From the NCBI RefSeq assembly GCF_025143985.1, contig NZ_CP083564.1, positions 124,001 to 188,000 on the forward strand: a DNA stretch of 64,000 nt, written 5' to 3'. The translations under genes were made by a program, and so were the position numbers. Below the pieces are notes generated by a model. That model was not told the origin of the DNA, did no database searches, and worked only from the letters and a program-made list of their open reading frames with translations. Below, piece after piece: positions 17,255 through 26,289 of this stretch (positions are counted from its first letter, which is position 1; each line of letters starts with the position of its first letter). This DNA comes from Sulfitobacter sp. W027 (GTDB lineage Bacteria > Pseudomonadota > Alphaproteobacteria > Rhodobacterales > Rhodobacteraceae).

Positions 17255-18619
17255 ATGCCCGGCACCCTGACATTCGATGCGCTGAAAAAACTGGTCAAAG
17301 AAGGATCCGTCGACACGGTCCTTGCCTGCCTTGTGGATATGCAGGGCCGGTTGATGGGCAAGCGCTTCCATGCGGTTAACTTTGTCGAAACCTCTTACAA
17401 AGAGACCCATTGCTGCAATTACCTGCTGGCCACCGACCTTGAGATGGCGACGCCCGATGGTTTCGCCTCCACCTCGTGGCAGTCCGGCTACGGCGACTAC
17501 GTGATGCAGCCCGACCTTGATACGATCCGCCCGGTGCCGTGGCTGGACGGGACGGTGATGGTGCTTTGCGATGTGCTGGATCACGACACCCATGCGCCCG
17601 TGCCTCATTCGCCCCGCGCCATGTTGAAGAAACAGATCGCCCGGCTGAAGGAGTTGGGCTTTGACGCGATGATGGCGACGGAGTTGGAGTTCTTCCTCTT
17701 CGAGCAGAGCTTTGACACAATCCGCAAGGGCGGCTACCGCGACCTCACGCCGATCAGCGGCTATAACGAGGATTACAACATCCTTCAGACCACCAAGGAA
17801 GAGAACGTGATGCGCCCGCTGCGCAACCATCTCTTTGCCGCTGGTTTGCCGATTGAGAACACCAAGGGCGAAGCCGAAGCCGGTCAGGAAGAACTTAACA
17901 TCCGCTATTCAGCGGCGCTCGACTGCGCCGACTACCACACGATTGCCAAACATGCGGTCAAGGAGATCGCGTGGCAGCAGGGCCATGCGGCAAGCTTTTT
18001 GCCCAAGTGGCACAAGGATCGCGTTGGCTCGTCCAGCCATGTGCACCAGTCGCTGTGGCAGGACGGTAAGCCGATGTTCGTGGGTGCTGATGATGAACTG
18101 GGCATGTCCGAGCTAATGTGCCACTACATGGCCGGTTTGATCGCCTATGCGCCAGAATACACCTATTTCCTCGCGCCCTATGTGAACAGCTACAAGCGCT
18201 TCGCCAAGGGCACCTTTGCACCGACCAAGACTGTCTGGTCCGTCGACAACCGCACCGCGGGTTTCCGACTGTGCGGGGCAGGGACAAAGGGCGTGCGGGT
18301 CGAATGCCGTATTGGCGGATCGGACCTGAACCCTTATCTGGCGCAAGCGGTCATGCTGGCTGCCGGGATCAAAGGGATCGAAGACAAGATGGAATTGGCC
18401 CCGCCTACACGCGGCGATGCTTACGGCAAATCCGATGCAGTCGATATCCCCCAGACCCTGCGGGCAGCAACCGAGACCCTGCGCGGCTCGACGTTCCTGC
18501 GCGAGGCCTTGGGCGACGATGTAGTGACCCATTATACCCGTGCGGCGGAATGGGAGCAGGAAGAATTTGACCGGGTGGTGACCGATTGGGAAATCGCCCG
18601 TGGCTTTGAAAGGGCCTGA
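17255..18619 (+). CDS. Glutamine synthetase family protein (gamma-glutamyl amine ligase type)
   Basis: The 454-residue protein has the N-terminal beta-grasp and C-terminal catalytic domain of class I/III glutamine synthetases, but resembles the GlnT/PuuA branch rather than GlnA. The catalytic segments are MATELEFFLFE, the GEAEAGQEELNIRYS metal loop, SSSHVHQSLW, and RFAKGTFAPTKTVWSVDNRT with RVECRIGGSDLNPY. PuuA-like enzymes join the gamma-carboxyl of glutamate to an amine using ATP. Neighbouring alcohol and aldehyde dehydrogenases and an amidohydrolase suggest the amine carries a hydroxyl group. It overlaps no gene but is only 2 bases before the ALDH gene. Confidence 0.9.
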   Translation: MPGTLTFDALKKLVKEGSVDTVLACLVDMQGRLMGKRFHAVNFVETSYKETHCCNYLLATDLEMATPDGFASTSWQSGYGDYVMQPDLDTIRPVPWLDGTVMVLCDVLDHDTHAPVPHSPRAMLKKQIARLKELGFDAMMATELEFFLFEQSFDTIRKGGYRDLTPISGYNEDYNILQTTKEENVMRPLRNHLFAAGLPIENTKGEAEAGQEELNIRYSAALDCADYHTIAKHAVKEIAWQQGHAASFLPKWHKDRVGSSSHVHQSLWQDGKPMFVGADDELGMSELMCHYMAGLIAYAPEYTYFLAPYVNSYKRFAKGTFAPTKTVWSVDNRTAGFRLCGAGTKGVRVECRIGGSDLNPYLAQAVMLAAGIKGIEDKMELAPPTRGDAYGKSDAVDIPQTLRAATETLRGSTFLREALGDDVVTHYTRAAEWEQEEFDRVVTDWEIARGFERA

Positions 18620-18621
18620 GA

Positions 18622-19995
18622 ATGACGACGGTAAAATGTATCTCTCCGATTGACGGATCAGTCTATGCGGAACGCGAAACCCTGAGCCTTGACGCGGCGC
18701 AAAGTGCAGTCGCCCGCGCCCGCAAGGCGCAAAAGGCATGGGCGGCGCGGCCCCTGCAGGAACGTGTCGATCTGGTGATGGGCGCGTTGAAAGAGATTGA
18801 GAATTCCACCGACCGGATGACCGAGGAGCTCGCCCATCAGATGGGCCGCCCGGTGCGCTACGGGGGTGAGTTTGGTGGCTTGCAGGAGCGCACCAGCCAT
18901 ATGGCCAAGATCGCCGCCGAAGCGCTTGCGCCCACGGTGATCGAAGACAGCGCGAGCTTCACCCGCAAGATCATGCGCGAACCGCATGGCGTGGTTTTCG
19001 TCGTGGCACCGTGGAACTACCCCTATATGACCGCGAACAACACCATCGCGCCGGCGCTGATCGCGGGCAACACGGTGATCCTGAAACATGCCGCACAGAC
19101 CATTCTGGTTGGTGAACATCTGGCCGATGCCTACCGCGCGGCGGGCGTGCCCGAGGATGTGTTTCAGAACGTTGTGCTGGACCATGACACCACCGGCCGT
19201 CTAATCGCCGACAACGAGTTCGATTTCATCAACTTCACCGGCTCCGTCGGCGGCGGTCAGGCGATGGAACGCGCGGCAGCAGGCACCTTTACCGGTGTGG
19301 CGACGGAATTGGGCGGCAAAGACCCGGCCTATGTCCGCGCCGATGCCAACCTTGATGCCGCCGTCGACGGCGTGATGGACGGTGCCATGTTCAACGCGGG
19401 CCAGTGCTGCTGCGGGATCGAGCGGATCTATGTGCATGAGAGCCTCTATGACGCTTTCGTTGAGAAGGCCGTCGTTTGGGTGAACAACCTGAACCTCGGC
19501 AATCCGCTGGACGAAGCGACGACCCTCGGCCCGATGGCCAATGTCCGCTTTGCCAATGAGGTCCGCGCACAGATCGACGAAGCACTGGCCGATGGCGCCA
19601 AGGCCCATATCGAAAAGATGCCCGCCGACGATAATGGTGCCTACCTCACCCCGCAGATCCTGACGAATGTGACCCACGAAATGCGCGTCATGCGTGACGA
19701 AAGCTTTGGCCCCGTGGTCGGCATCATGCCGGTGAAGGACGACGAAGAAGCCATCGAGCTGATGAACGACTGCCAGTTTGGCCTGACCGCGGCGATCTTT
19801 ACCGCCGATGCCGAGGCGGCTGACGCCATCGGCGCACGGTTAGAGACCGGCACCGTCTTCATGAACCGCGCAGACTACCTTGACCCGGCGCTTTGCTGGA
19901 CCGGCTGCAAGCAAACCGGGCGCGGCGCGGGCCTGTCTGAACTGGGCTATCACGCGCTGACACGCCCCAAATCCTACCACCTCAAGAAAGCCTGA
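18622..19995 (+). CDS. Aldehyde dehydrogenase family protein
   Basis: This 457-residue NAD(P)-dependent enzyme oxidises an aldehyde to the acid. E229 in the TELGG segment is the general base and C263 in NAGQCCCG is the expected nucleophile; three successive cysteines are present. The VVAPWNYPY and NFTGSVGGG segments form the dinucleotide-binding site, and DESFGPVVGI is typical of the C-terminal part. The gene is 2 bases after the glutamine-synthetase-like gene and 3 bases before the alcohol dehydrogenase. Its likely substrate is the aldehyde made by that neighbour. Confidence 0.95.
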   Translation: MTTVKCISPIDGSVYAERETLSLDAAQSAVARARKAQKAWAARPLQERVDLVMGALKEIENSTDRMTEELAHQMGRPVRYGGEFGGLQERTSHMAKIAAEALAPTVIEDSASFTRKIMREPHGVVFVVAPWNYPYMTANNTIAPALIAGNTVILKHAAQTILVGEHLADAYRAAGVPEDVFQNVVLDHDTTGRLIADNEFDFINFTGSVGGGQAMERAAAGTFTGVATELGGKDPAYVRADANLDAAVDGVMDGAMFNAGQCCCGIERIYVHESLYDAFVEKAVVWVNNLNLGNPLDEATTLGPMANVRFANEVRAQIDEALADGAKAHIEKMPADDNGAYLTPQILTNVTHEMRVMRDESFGPVVGIMPVKDDEEAIELMNDCQFGLTAAIFTADAEAADAIGARLETGTVFMNRADYLDPALCWTGCKQTGRGAGLSELGYHALTRPKSYHLKKA

Positions 19996-19998
19996 GAC

Positions 19999-21144
19999 AT
20001 GTCCCTGACTGCCAATTGGTCTTACCCCACCGCCATCCGCTTCGGCGCGGGCCGGATTGCCGAAATCGCCGAGGCCTGCGCCGCTGCGGGTATCAAAAAA
20101 CCGCTTCTGGTCACCGACAAAGGGCTGGCCTATCTGCCGATCACCCAGTCCACGCTCGACCTGATGGAGGCCGAAGGTCTGGGCCGCGCCATGTTCTCGG
20201 ACGTTGACCCGAACCCGACCGAGATGAACGCCGAGGCGGGCATCAAAGTCTACCGCGACGGCGGCCATGACGGTGTGATCGCCTTTGGTGGCGGCTCCGG
20301 GCTGGATCTGGGCAAGGTCATCGCCTTCATGTCGGGTCAAACCCGCCCGCTGTGGGATTTCGAGGATATCGGCGATTGGTGGACCCGAGCAGACGCGGGC
20401 GGTATCGCGCCCATCGTGGCCGTGCCGACGACGGCTGGTACTGGGTCGGAAGTGGGTCGCGCCAGCGTTATCACCAATTCCCAGACCCATGAGAAGAAGA
20501 TCATCTTCCACCCCAAGATGCTGCCCGCCGTCGTGATCTGCGACCCGGAACTGACCGTCGGCATGCCGCCGATGATCACCGCAGGCACCGGGATGGACGC
20601 CTTTGCCCATTGTCTCGAAGCCTTCTGCTCGCCGCATTATCATCCGATGAGCCAAGGCATGGCGCTGGAAGGGATGCGTCTGGTCAAGGAATATCTGCCC
20701 CGCGCCTATGCCGATGGCAGTGATCTTGAGGCGCGCGGCCATATGATGTCTGCCGCTGCCATGGGTGCCACGGCGTTCCAAAAGGGTCTGGGCGCGATCC
20801 ATGCCATCAGCCACCCGATCGGCGCGGTGCATCACACGCATCACGGCACCACCAACGCGGTGGTCATGCAGCCCGTTCTGCGCATGAACCGCCCCGCGAT
20901 CGAAGAGCGTCTGGCCAAGGCGGCGGCCTATCTTGATATCGTCGGGGGGTTCGACGGGTTCTACGATTTCGTGGGCAAGCTGAACGCGGAGCTGAACATC
21001 CCCGCCAATCTGACAGCCCTAGGCGTCACCGACCCCGACATCGACGCGCTGGTGGCCTCCGCGTTGCAGGACCCGAGCTGCGGCGGCAACCCCATCGAAC
21101 TGACGCGGGAAAACACCACGCAGTTGCTGCGTGAATGTTTCTGA
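19999..21144 (+). CDS. Iron-containing alcohol dehydrogenase
   Basis: The 381-residue protein belongs to the group III metal-dependent alcohol dehydrogenases. The NAD site FGGGSGLDLGKVIA, the GTGSEVGRASVITN segment and metal ligands in TGMDAFAHCLEAFCSPHYHP and AIHAISHPIGAVHHTHHGTTN are visible. Members oxidise primary alcohols and are often paired with an aldehyde dehydrogenase. Here it is the last gene of the cluster and is followed by an intrinsic terminator, so the cluster very likely ends here. Confidence 0.95.
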   Translation: MSLTANWSYPTAIRFGAGRIAEIAEACAAAGIKKPLLVTDKGLAYLPITQSTLDLMEAEGLGRAMFSDVDPNPTEMNAEAGIKVYRDGGHDGVIAFGGGSGLDLGKVIAFMSGQTRPLWDFEDIGDWWTRADAGGIAPIVAVPTTAGTGSEVGRASVITNSQTHEKKIIFHPKMLPAVVICDPELTVGMPPMITAGTGMDAFAHCLEAFCSPHYHPMSQGMALEGMRLVKEYLPRAYADGSDLEARGHMMSAAAMGATAFQKGLGAIHAISHPIGAVHHTHHGTTNAVVMQPVLRMNRPAIEERLAKAAAYLDIVGGFDGFYDFVGKLNAELNIPANLTALGVTDPDIDALVASALQDPSCGGNPIELTRENTTQLLRECF

Positions 21145-21153
21145 GGCAAGAAC

Positions 21154-21178
21154 GGGGCCGTCCTCTGCGGCCCCTTTT
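21154..21178 (+). terminator. Rho-independent terminator of the glutamylation-type cluster
   Basis: A 7-bp GC stem (21154-21160 with 21168-21174) with a 7-base loop is followed by four T residues. It lies between convergent genes and may also act weakly on the other strand. Confidence 0.8.
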
Positions 21179-21196
21179 GCCGGTCCGGTTCGCGTA

Positions 21197-21733
21197 TCAG
21201 CGCTTGTTCAGGATGTAGATCCGCCCGGTCATGGCATTATCGATGCAACGCCGGTCGTTGCCGCAATCGTTCCGCAATCCAAGCCAACGTTTCTGATCCG
21301 CCCGGACGGCGTTGCGGTCCCCGCCGCGGGCCAGTGCCGCGGCGTAGGCCTGTGCCACGTCCCGATCCAGCCGCGACAGGCGGGTGTCGGCGCAGATCGT
21401 CCGTTCCACGGCTGTCCCGGCGCGCCCGCAATCGAAGCTCGGCCCGGTGGCGACGACCTCCCCCCGGTCCCAGCCCTGCCCGTGCAATTGTCGCAGCTGC
21501 TCAATCAAGGCGCGCGACGGGGTGCCGGTAACCTTTTTGCCGGTCTCGCGCTGGAAAGATGTGATGGCGGCGGCGGTCCCCGGCCCCATGACGCCGTCGA
21601 CGGTGCCCAGCTCGGCGCGATAGCCCATGTCGGCGAGCAGACCCTGTACCTGTACGATGTCGCGTTCGCTCAGCCCCTGCGCGGCAAGCGGCGCCGCGGT
21701 CAGGTATAATAGCAGTGTTACGATCAGGCGCAT
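21197..21733 (-). CDS. Peptidoglycan-binding and LprI/DUF1311-like exported protein
   Basis: I use the ATG at 21733 (MRLIVTLLLYLTAAPLAAQ), which gives a signal peptide and has GGGAGGT upstream; the longer frame has no such features. The 178-residue precursor carries a peptidoglycan_binding_1 domain at about 22-75 (VQGLLADMGYRAELGTVDGVMGPGT region) and a lysozyme-inhibitor-like LprI domain at about 98-170 with four cysteines (DCGRAGTAVERTIC and NDCGNDRRC). The protein therefore probably sits in the periplasm near the cell wall. No enzymatic motif is seen. The role of the LprI-like part is inferred only by family. Confidence 0.85.
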   Translation of the reverse strand: MRLIVTLLLYLTAAPLAAQGLSERDIVQVQGLLADMGYRAELGTVDGVMGPGTAAAITSFQRETGKKVTGTPSRALIEQLRQLHGQGWDRGEVVATGPSFDCGRAGTAVERTICADTRLSRLDRDVAQAYAAALARGGDRNAVRADQKRWLGLRNDCGNDRRCIDNAMTGRIYILNKR

Positions 21734-21882
21734 GGCAGACCTCCCGGCAATCGGCCGATGTAGGAAGAATGCCAAAGAGGCTACCACGAAACCCCCTATC
21801 GGCCAAACCGCGGGCGCGGGAGATGGCGGCAATAAGAGGGGGCCCGCCCATGGCAGCCCCCCGGATCTTCGCGGTTCCGCGC

Positions 21883-22353
21883 TTACTCGGTCGCCTTTTC
21901 TTCTTCGGCGTCCATCTCGACCTCTGGGCCGACGGAGACCAGATAGGCCCAAACGTCCTTCGCGTCGTCCTCATCCTTCAACCGATAGGACATTTTGGAT
22001 TTCGCGCGGGTCTGATCAAGATAGCTGGCAAGGAACCCTTTGGGGTCGGCTACATAGCCGGTGAAATTCTCTTCGTTCCACGCCAGACCGGCTTCGCCGG
22101 CCTCAACGATTGAATCACCATAGCGGTAGTCCTCGACGGACCCGGCGACGCGGTCATAGATGCCGTAAAGGTTCGGCCCTGTACGGCCACCCTTTTGGAT
22201 GTCATTGCCTTCATCGTCCGAGATCATGTGGCAGCTTTTGCATTTACGAAAGACCTTTTCCCCGGCTTCGGCATCACCGGAGGCATGGCTTTCCGCCCAA
22301 AGGGGCGTGGCCCCGAGGCAGATGGCGAAGATCGACGCGATACGCATGTTCAT
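21883..22353 (-). CDS. cycA: Cytochrome c2-like class I c-type cytochrome
   Basis: The 156-residue precursor has a signal peptide (about 1-20), the heme motif CKSCH at 38-42 and an axial methionine candidate M121 in AKSKMSYRL. The middle closely follows Rhodobacter cytochrome c2, with GRTGPNLYGIYDRVAGS and AGEAGLAWNEENF segments. Such proteins carry electrons between the bc1 complex and oxidases or reaction centres in the periplasm. It has an unusual acidic tail (EMDAEEEKATE) beyond the usual C-terminus. AAAGGAAC precedes the ATG. The family assignment is firm; the exact electron partner is not. Confidence 0.9.
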   Translation of the reverse strand: MNMRIASIFAICLGATPLWAESHASGDAEAGEKVFRKCKSCHMISDDEGNDIQKGGRTGPNLYGIYDRVAGSVEDYRYGDSIVEAGEAGLAWNEENFTGYVADPKGFLASYLDQTRAKSKMSYRLKDEDDAKDVWAYLVSVGPEVEMDAEEEKATE

Positions 22354-22548
22354 TATGAGTTCCTTTGTCTGGCTGCTTCGAAACTAGCGTCCGCTGCGAC
22401 GGGGTAAAGGACCTGTGCTGCGCCAAAAGGTAGCATGGGCGCACCGCATGCCGGTTAGTGGTTGAGGCTAGGGGAGATTCCTCCGATAACTGCCAGTGAA
22501 TTTCTTCTGCGCTGAGGGTGAGATGAACACAACGGCGAGCCGCATTTA

Positions 22549-23079
22549 ATGGAGATCATGGTCCCCGCCTGGGTTGACGGCACCCTGCAACCGGTCGAGA
22601 AACTCGCCGCGCATGAACGTGGTCTGCGGCATATGGCGATCTCGGTCTTTGTCATCGCCGATGGCAAGCTGCTGCTGCAACGACGTGCGCTTGGCAAGTA
22701 TCACACGCCCGGTCTGTGGGCGAACACCTGCTGCACGCATCCGCAATGGGACGAGCCGCCCCAAGCCTGTGCCACACGGCGGTTGGACGAAGAACTGGGG
22801 ATCACCGGGCTGGACCTTCAGCATCGCGGACAGGTCGAATACCGCGCCGATGTTGGTGGCGGACTGATCGAACATGAGGTGGTTGAGGTCTTTCTTGCCC
22901 ATGCGGCCACTGACCTGTCGATCACGGAAAACCCGGATGAGGTGATGGCGACGCGCTGGATCAGCTTGAGCGATCTGCATGTGGATCTCGCGCAGCATCC
23001 GGATGATTATACGCCTTGGTTGCGGATCTACATGGCCGAGCACGAAGGCTTGATCCTCGGCGATGGGGCGATGGAATAA
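22549..23079 (+). CDS. idi: Isopentenyl-diphosphate delta-isomerase (type I, Nudix)
   Basis: Idi interconverts isopentenyl and dimethylallyl diphosphate at the start of isoprenoid synthesis. The 176 residues carry the active-site cysteine C62 in ANTCCTHP, the Nudix-like RRLDEELGI segment and E110 in GGGLIEHEVV, the expected acid. The ATG at 22549 was chosen; an in-frame ATG lies nine bases downstream. The gene stands alone between cytochrome c2 and hemF. In phototrophic relatives idi lies in the photosynthesis cluster; here it does not. Confidence 0.95.
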   Translation: MEIMVPAWVDGTLQPVEKLAAHERGLRHMAISVFVIADGKLLLQRRALGKYHTPGLWANTCCTHPQWDEPPQACATRRLDEELGITGLDLQHRGQVEYRADVGGGLIEHEVVEVFLAHAATDLSITENPDEVMATRWISLSDLHVDLAQHPDDYTPWLRIYMAEHEGLILGDGAME

Positions 23080-23097
23080 GAGAAGGGCGGGCCAGAG

Positions 23098-23979
23098 ATG
23101 ACCGACGACATGCAGGAAAAAAAGACACGCGCGGCGGACTGGTTTCGCAAGCTGCGTGATGACATCGTTCAGGCGTTCCATGACATCGAAGCACGTCATG
23201 TCGGCGAGGAAGAGGCCGGGCGTTTCGTGGTCAGCAACACCACCCGCACCGCGCCCGATGGCTCGGACGCCGGTGGCGGCGAGATGTCGGTGATGCGCGG
23301 CGGGCGCGTGTTTGAGAAGGTGGGCGTCAATATCTCCACCGTCTACGGAACCTTGGGCGAACGTGCGCAAGCGGCCATGGCCGCGCGCAAAGGACTGCCG
23401 GGCATGGCCGATGATCCGCGTTTCTGGGCCTCGGGGATCAGTTTGGTCGCGCATATGCAGAACCCTCATGTTCCAGCGGTCCATATGAACACCCGTATGT
23501 TTTGGACTCCCCATGCGTGGTGGTTCGGCGGTGGGGCCGATCTGAACCCTTGCATTGAGTATGACGAAGACACCGAACATTTCCATGCCGAGATGAAGGC
23601 CGCCTGTGACCCCCATGGTGCCACGCTCTATGATGAGCTGAAGGCTTGGGCGGATGAGTATTTCTACATCCCGCACCGCAAACGGGCGCGGGGTGTGGGC
23701 GGTATCTTTTATGACGACCGCAACAGCGGCGATTGGGAGGCGGATTTTGCCCTGACGCAAGACGTGGGCCGGGCGTTTCTGCCCGCCTATGTGCCGCTGG
23801 TTGATAAGCGGCGTGAGATGGACTGGGACATGGACGATAAGGACGTGCAACTGCGCCATCGTGGGCTCTATGCCGAATATAACCTCGTTTATGACCGGGG
23901 CACGAAGTTCGGGTTGGAGACGGGGCACGACCCTGATGCAGTGCTGATGAGCCTGCCGCCGATGGCGAAATGGGCTTGA
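23098..23979 (+). CDS. hemF: Oxygen-dependent coproporphyrinogen-III oxidase
   Basis: HemF decarboxylates coproporphyrinogen III to protoporphyrinogen IX using O2. The 293 residues show the expected segments: GGGEMSVMRGGRVFEKVGVN, the HMNTRMFWTPHAWWFGGGADLNP signature and NLVYDRGTKFGLETG near the C-terminus. It begins 18 bases after idi with GGGCGGGCC-type purine-rich leader, so idi-hemF is probably one transcript. hemE and hemC lie just downstream, making this a heme-rich neighbourhood. Confidence 0.96.
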   Translation: MTDDMQEKKTRAADWFRKLRDDIVQAFHDIEARHVGEEEAGRFVVSNTTRTAPDGSDAGGGEMSVMRGGRVFEKVGVNISTVYGTLGERAQAAMAARKGLPGMADDPRFWASGISLVAHMQNPHVPAVHMNTRMFWTPHAWWFGGGADLNPCIEYDEDTEHFHAEMKAACDPHGATLYDELKAWADEYFYIPHRKRARGVGGIFYDDRNSGDWEADFALTQDVGRAFLPAYVPLVDKRREMDWDMDDKDVQLRHRGLYAEYNLVYDRGTKFGLETGHDPDAVLMSLPPMAKWA

Positions 23980-24015
23980 ACTGACGCCCGAGCCCGGAAT
24001 CAAGCCGCAGGCGCC

Positions 24016-24196
24016 GGGCCATCGCCTGCCCGCCCGTCACGCCGGAGGCGTGCCTCCCATATTTGGCGCACCTTCGGTGCGACCCGGTAGGCGATTTGGA
24101 GAGGCTGGGCATGACTTCGTGAAGGCACATCACGGTTGAACCATAAAGTGGCATGAGCCATCGTCTCATCGCCGACCCGCTGGCAGGCGATGGCCC
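24016..24196. repeat. Intergenic element bounded by 15-bp inverted repeats
   Basis: The region between hemF and hemE has perfect 15-base inverted arms at 24016-24030 and 24182-24196, 151 bases apart, and two internal hairpins (24038-24052 and 24067-24081). It encodes no recognisable protein. The arrangement resembles a small non-autonomous or palindromic intergenic element; I see no flanking target duplication and no second copy in the window. Confidence 0.5.
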
Positions 24197-24216
24197 TCAT
24201 TGTAAGATGCGGAGGT

Positions 24217-25257
24217 TCAGCCTCGCGTTCCGCGCACCGTGTCGATCATCAACTGCACATTCTCCGGATCCGCATCTGGCGTGATGCCATGGCCGAGATT
24301 AAAGATATGCGGCCCCTTCGCCAGCGCATCGACAATCGCCCGCGTCTCCTGCACCAATGCATCCCCGCCCGTCACCATATGCGATGACTTCAGATTGCCC
24401 TGCACACAGCCATTGGGCTGCACATGCTCGGCAACCCATTCCGCGCTGACGCCATCGTCGATGGCGATGCAATCCGCACCGGTCGCCGCATGCAGATTGG
24501 CAAAGCGCGCGCCCGCGCCGCGGGGGAAGGCGATGATCGGGACATCCGGATGCCGCGCCTTCAGCGCGCTGATAATCTGGCGCAGCGGCTCTGTCGAATA
24601 ACGGTCAAAATCGGTGCCTTGCAGCGATCCGGCCCAACTGTCGAAAAGCTTCACCACCTCGGCCCCGGCTTTAATCTGCATGTCGAGATATTCGATGGTC
24701 GCCAGCGTAATCCGCTCCATCAGCGCATCGAACACCTCTGGGTTTTCGTCTTTCAAGGCATGCGCCGGGCCTTGGTCCGGCGTGCCTTTGCCCGCGATCA
24801 TATAGGTCGCCACGGTCCAAGGCGCACCTGCGAAACCGATGAGCGTGGTCTCATCGGGCAGTTCGCGGGACAGAATGCGCACAGTCTCGTAAATCGGGGC
24901 GAGGTGGTCGTGGATCGCATCGGCTGGCTTCAGCGCCTCCATCTCGGCCTTTGTCGTGATCGTCGACAGGCGCGGGCCTTCGCCCGTGACGAACCACAGG
25001 TCGGCACCAAGCGCTTGGGGCACCAGCAGGATGTCCGCAAAGAGGATTGACCCATCAAACCCGTAGCGGCGGATCGGTTGCAATGTTACCTCGGCGGCCA
25101 GTTCGGGGTTGTAGCAAAGCGACAGGAAATCCCCCGCCTTGGCCCGCGTCGCGCGGTACTCCGGCAAGTAACGCCCGGCTTGGCGCATCATCCAGATTGG
25201 TGGGGTCGGCAGGGTTTCGCCCGCAAGGGCGCGCAGGATGGTCTTGTTCTTTGTCAT
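24217..25257 (-). CDS. hemE: Uroporphyrinogen decarboxylase
   Basis: HemE removes the four acetate carboxyls of uroporphyrinogen III to give coproporphyrinogen III. The 346 residues show [18 protein letters not shown] at the N-terminus, the [12 protein letters not shown] segment with the catalytic aspartate, [13 protein letters not shown] and FDSWAGSL, all conserved. It is divergent from hemC across an 84-base region, a common hemE/hemC arrangement in this family. Confidence 0.97.
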   Translation of the reverse strand: MTKNKTILRALAGETLPTPPIWMMRQAGRYLPEYRATRAKAGDFLSLCYNPELAAEVTLQPIRRYGFDGSILFADILLVPQALGADLWFVTGEGPRLSTITTKAEMEALKPADAIHDHLAPIYETVRILSRELPDETTLIGFAGAPWTVATYMIAGKGTPDQGPAHALKDENPEVFDALMERITLATIEYLDMQIKAGAEVVKLFDSWAGSLQGTDFDRYSTEPLRQIISALKARHPDVPIIAFPRGAGARFANLHAATGADCIAIDDGVSAEWVAEHVQPNGCVQGNLKSSHMVTGGDALVQETRAIVDALAKGPHIFNLGHGITPDADPENVQLMIDTVRGTRG

Positions 25258-25341
25258 TTTGGCGCTCCTAACTGTGGCAAAGCCGTTGGGATGCGAGGTA
25301 CAGCAGTTGTCAGTTCATGTCGACGGGGGTAGGGATGCGGC

Positions 25342-26289
25342 ATGACGTATCAGCTCCCCACCCCGGCTCAGCCCCTTAACATCGGCACACGCGGATCGCT
25401 TCTGGCGCTCGCGCAAGCGAATGAGGTGCGCGACCGGCTCGCCGCCGCCTTTGACCTGCCGTTTGAGGCGTTCACCATCGTCGTGATTAAGACCACCGGC
25501 GACAAGATCATCGACCGCCCGCTTAAAGAGATTGGCGGGAAGGGGCTCTTCACCCGCGAGATTGAGGCCGCGCTGCTTGAGGGCTCCATCGACATCGCGG
25601 TCCATTCGATGAAGGACATGCCGACGTTGCAACCCGGTGGGCTGGTGATCGACACCTATCTCCCGCGCGAAGATTGCCGCGATGCGTTCATCTCGCCGCA
25701 CCTGAAATCCATCGCTGACCTGCCGAAGGGTGCGGTTGTCGGCACCTCCAGTCTGCGTCGCCGGGCGCAGGTGAAACTGCGTCGCCCCGATCTGGAAGTG
25801 GTCGAGTTTCGCGGCAACCTGCAAACCCGTTTGAAGAAGCTGGATGACGGCGTGGCCGAAGCGACATTCCTTGCGATGGCGGGGCTAAACCGCCTGAAGA
25901 TGGACGAGGTGCCCAAGGCTTCCGTCGATACGGATGACATGCTGCCAGCGATTGCGCAGGGTGCCATTGGCGTCGAGCGCCGCAATAACGATAGCCGCGC
26001 CGCCGACATGTTGGCCGCGATCCATGACCCTGCTACGGGCGAACAACTGGCCGCCGAACGCGCGTTTCTAGCGACGCTCGACGGGTCTTGCGAAACACCC
26101 ATCGCCGGGCTGGCGGAACTTAACGGCACCAACATGCGCCTGCGCGGCCAAGTGCTGCGCCCGGACGGGTCCGACGCGATTGGCGATGACGTGACCTGCA
26201 CCATCTCTGATGGTGCGGCGGCGGGCGAAGACATGGCGCGCAAGCTGTTGGCGCAGGCGGGTCCGGGCTTTTTCGACTGGCGCGAATGA
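25342..26289 (+). CDS. hemC: Porphobilinogen deaminase (hydroxymethylbilane synthase)
   Basis: HemC joins four porphobilinogen units into hydroxymethylbilane on a dipyrromethane cofactor bound to a cysteine, here C250 in LDGSCETP. The 315 residues show the GTRGSLLALAQANEV N-terminus, GKGLFTREIE, the HSMKDMPT segment and GTSSLRRRAQ. It is divergent from hemE and overlaps the LysR gene by four bases (ATGA). The substrate goes on to HemD, encoded near 4.5 kb. Confidence 0.97.
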   Translation: MTYQLPTPAQPLNIGTRGSLLALAQANEVRDRLAAAFDLPFEAFTIVVIKTTGDKIIDRPLKEIGGKGLFTREIEAALLEGSIDIAVHSMKDMPTLQPGGLVIDTYLPREDCRDAFISPHLKSIADLPKGAVVGTSSLRRRAQVKLRRPDLEVVEFRGNLQTRLKKLDDGVAEATFLAMAGLNRLKMDEVPKASVDTDDMLPAIAQGAIGVERRNNDSRAADMLAAIHDPATGEQLAAERAFLATLDGSCETPIAGLAELNGTNMRLRGQVLRPDGSDAIGDDVTCTISDGAAAGEDMARKLLAQAGPGFFDWRE

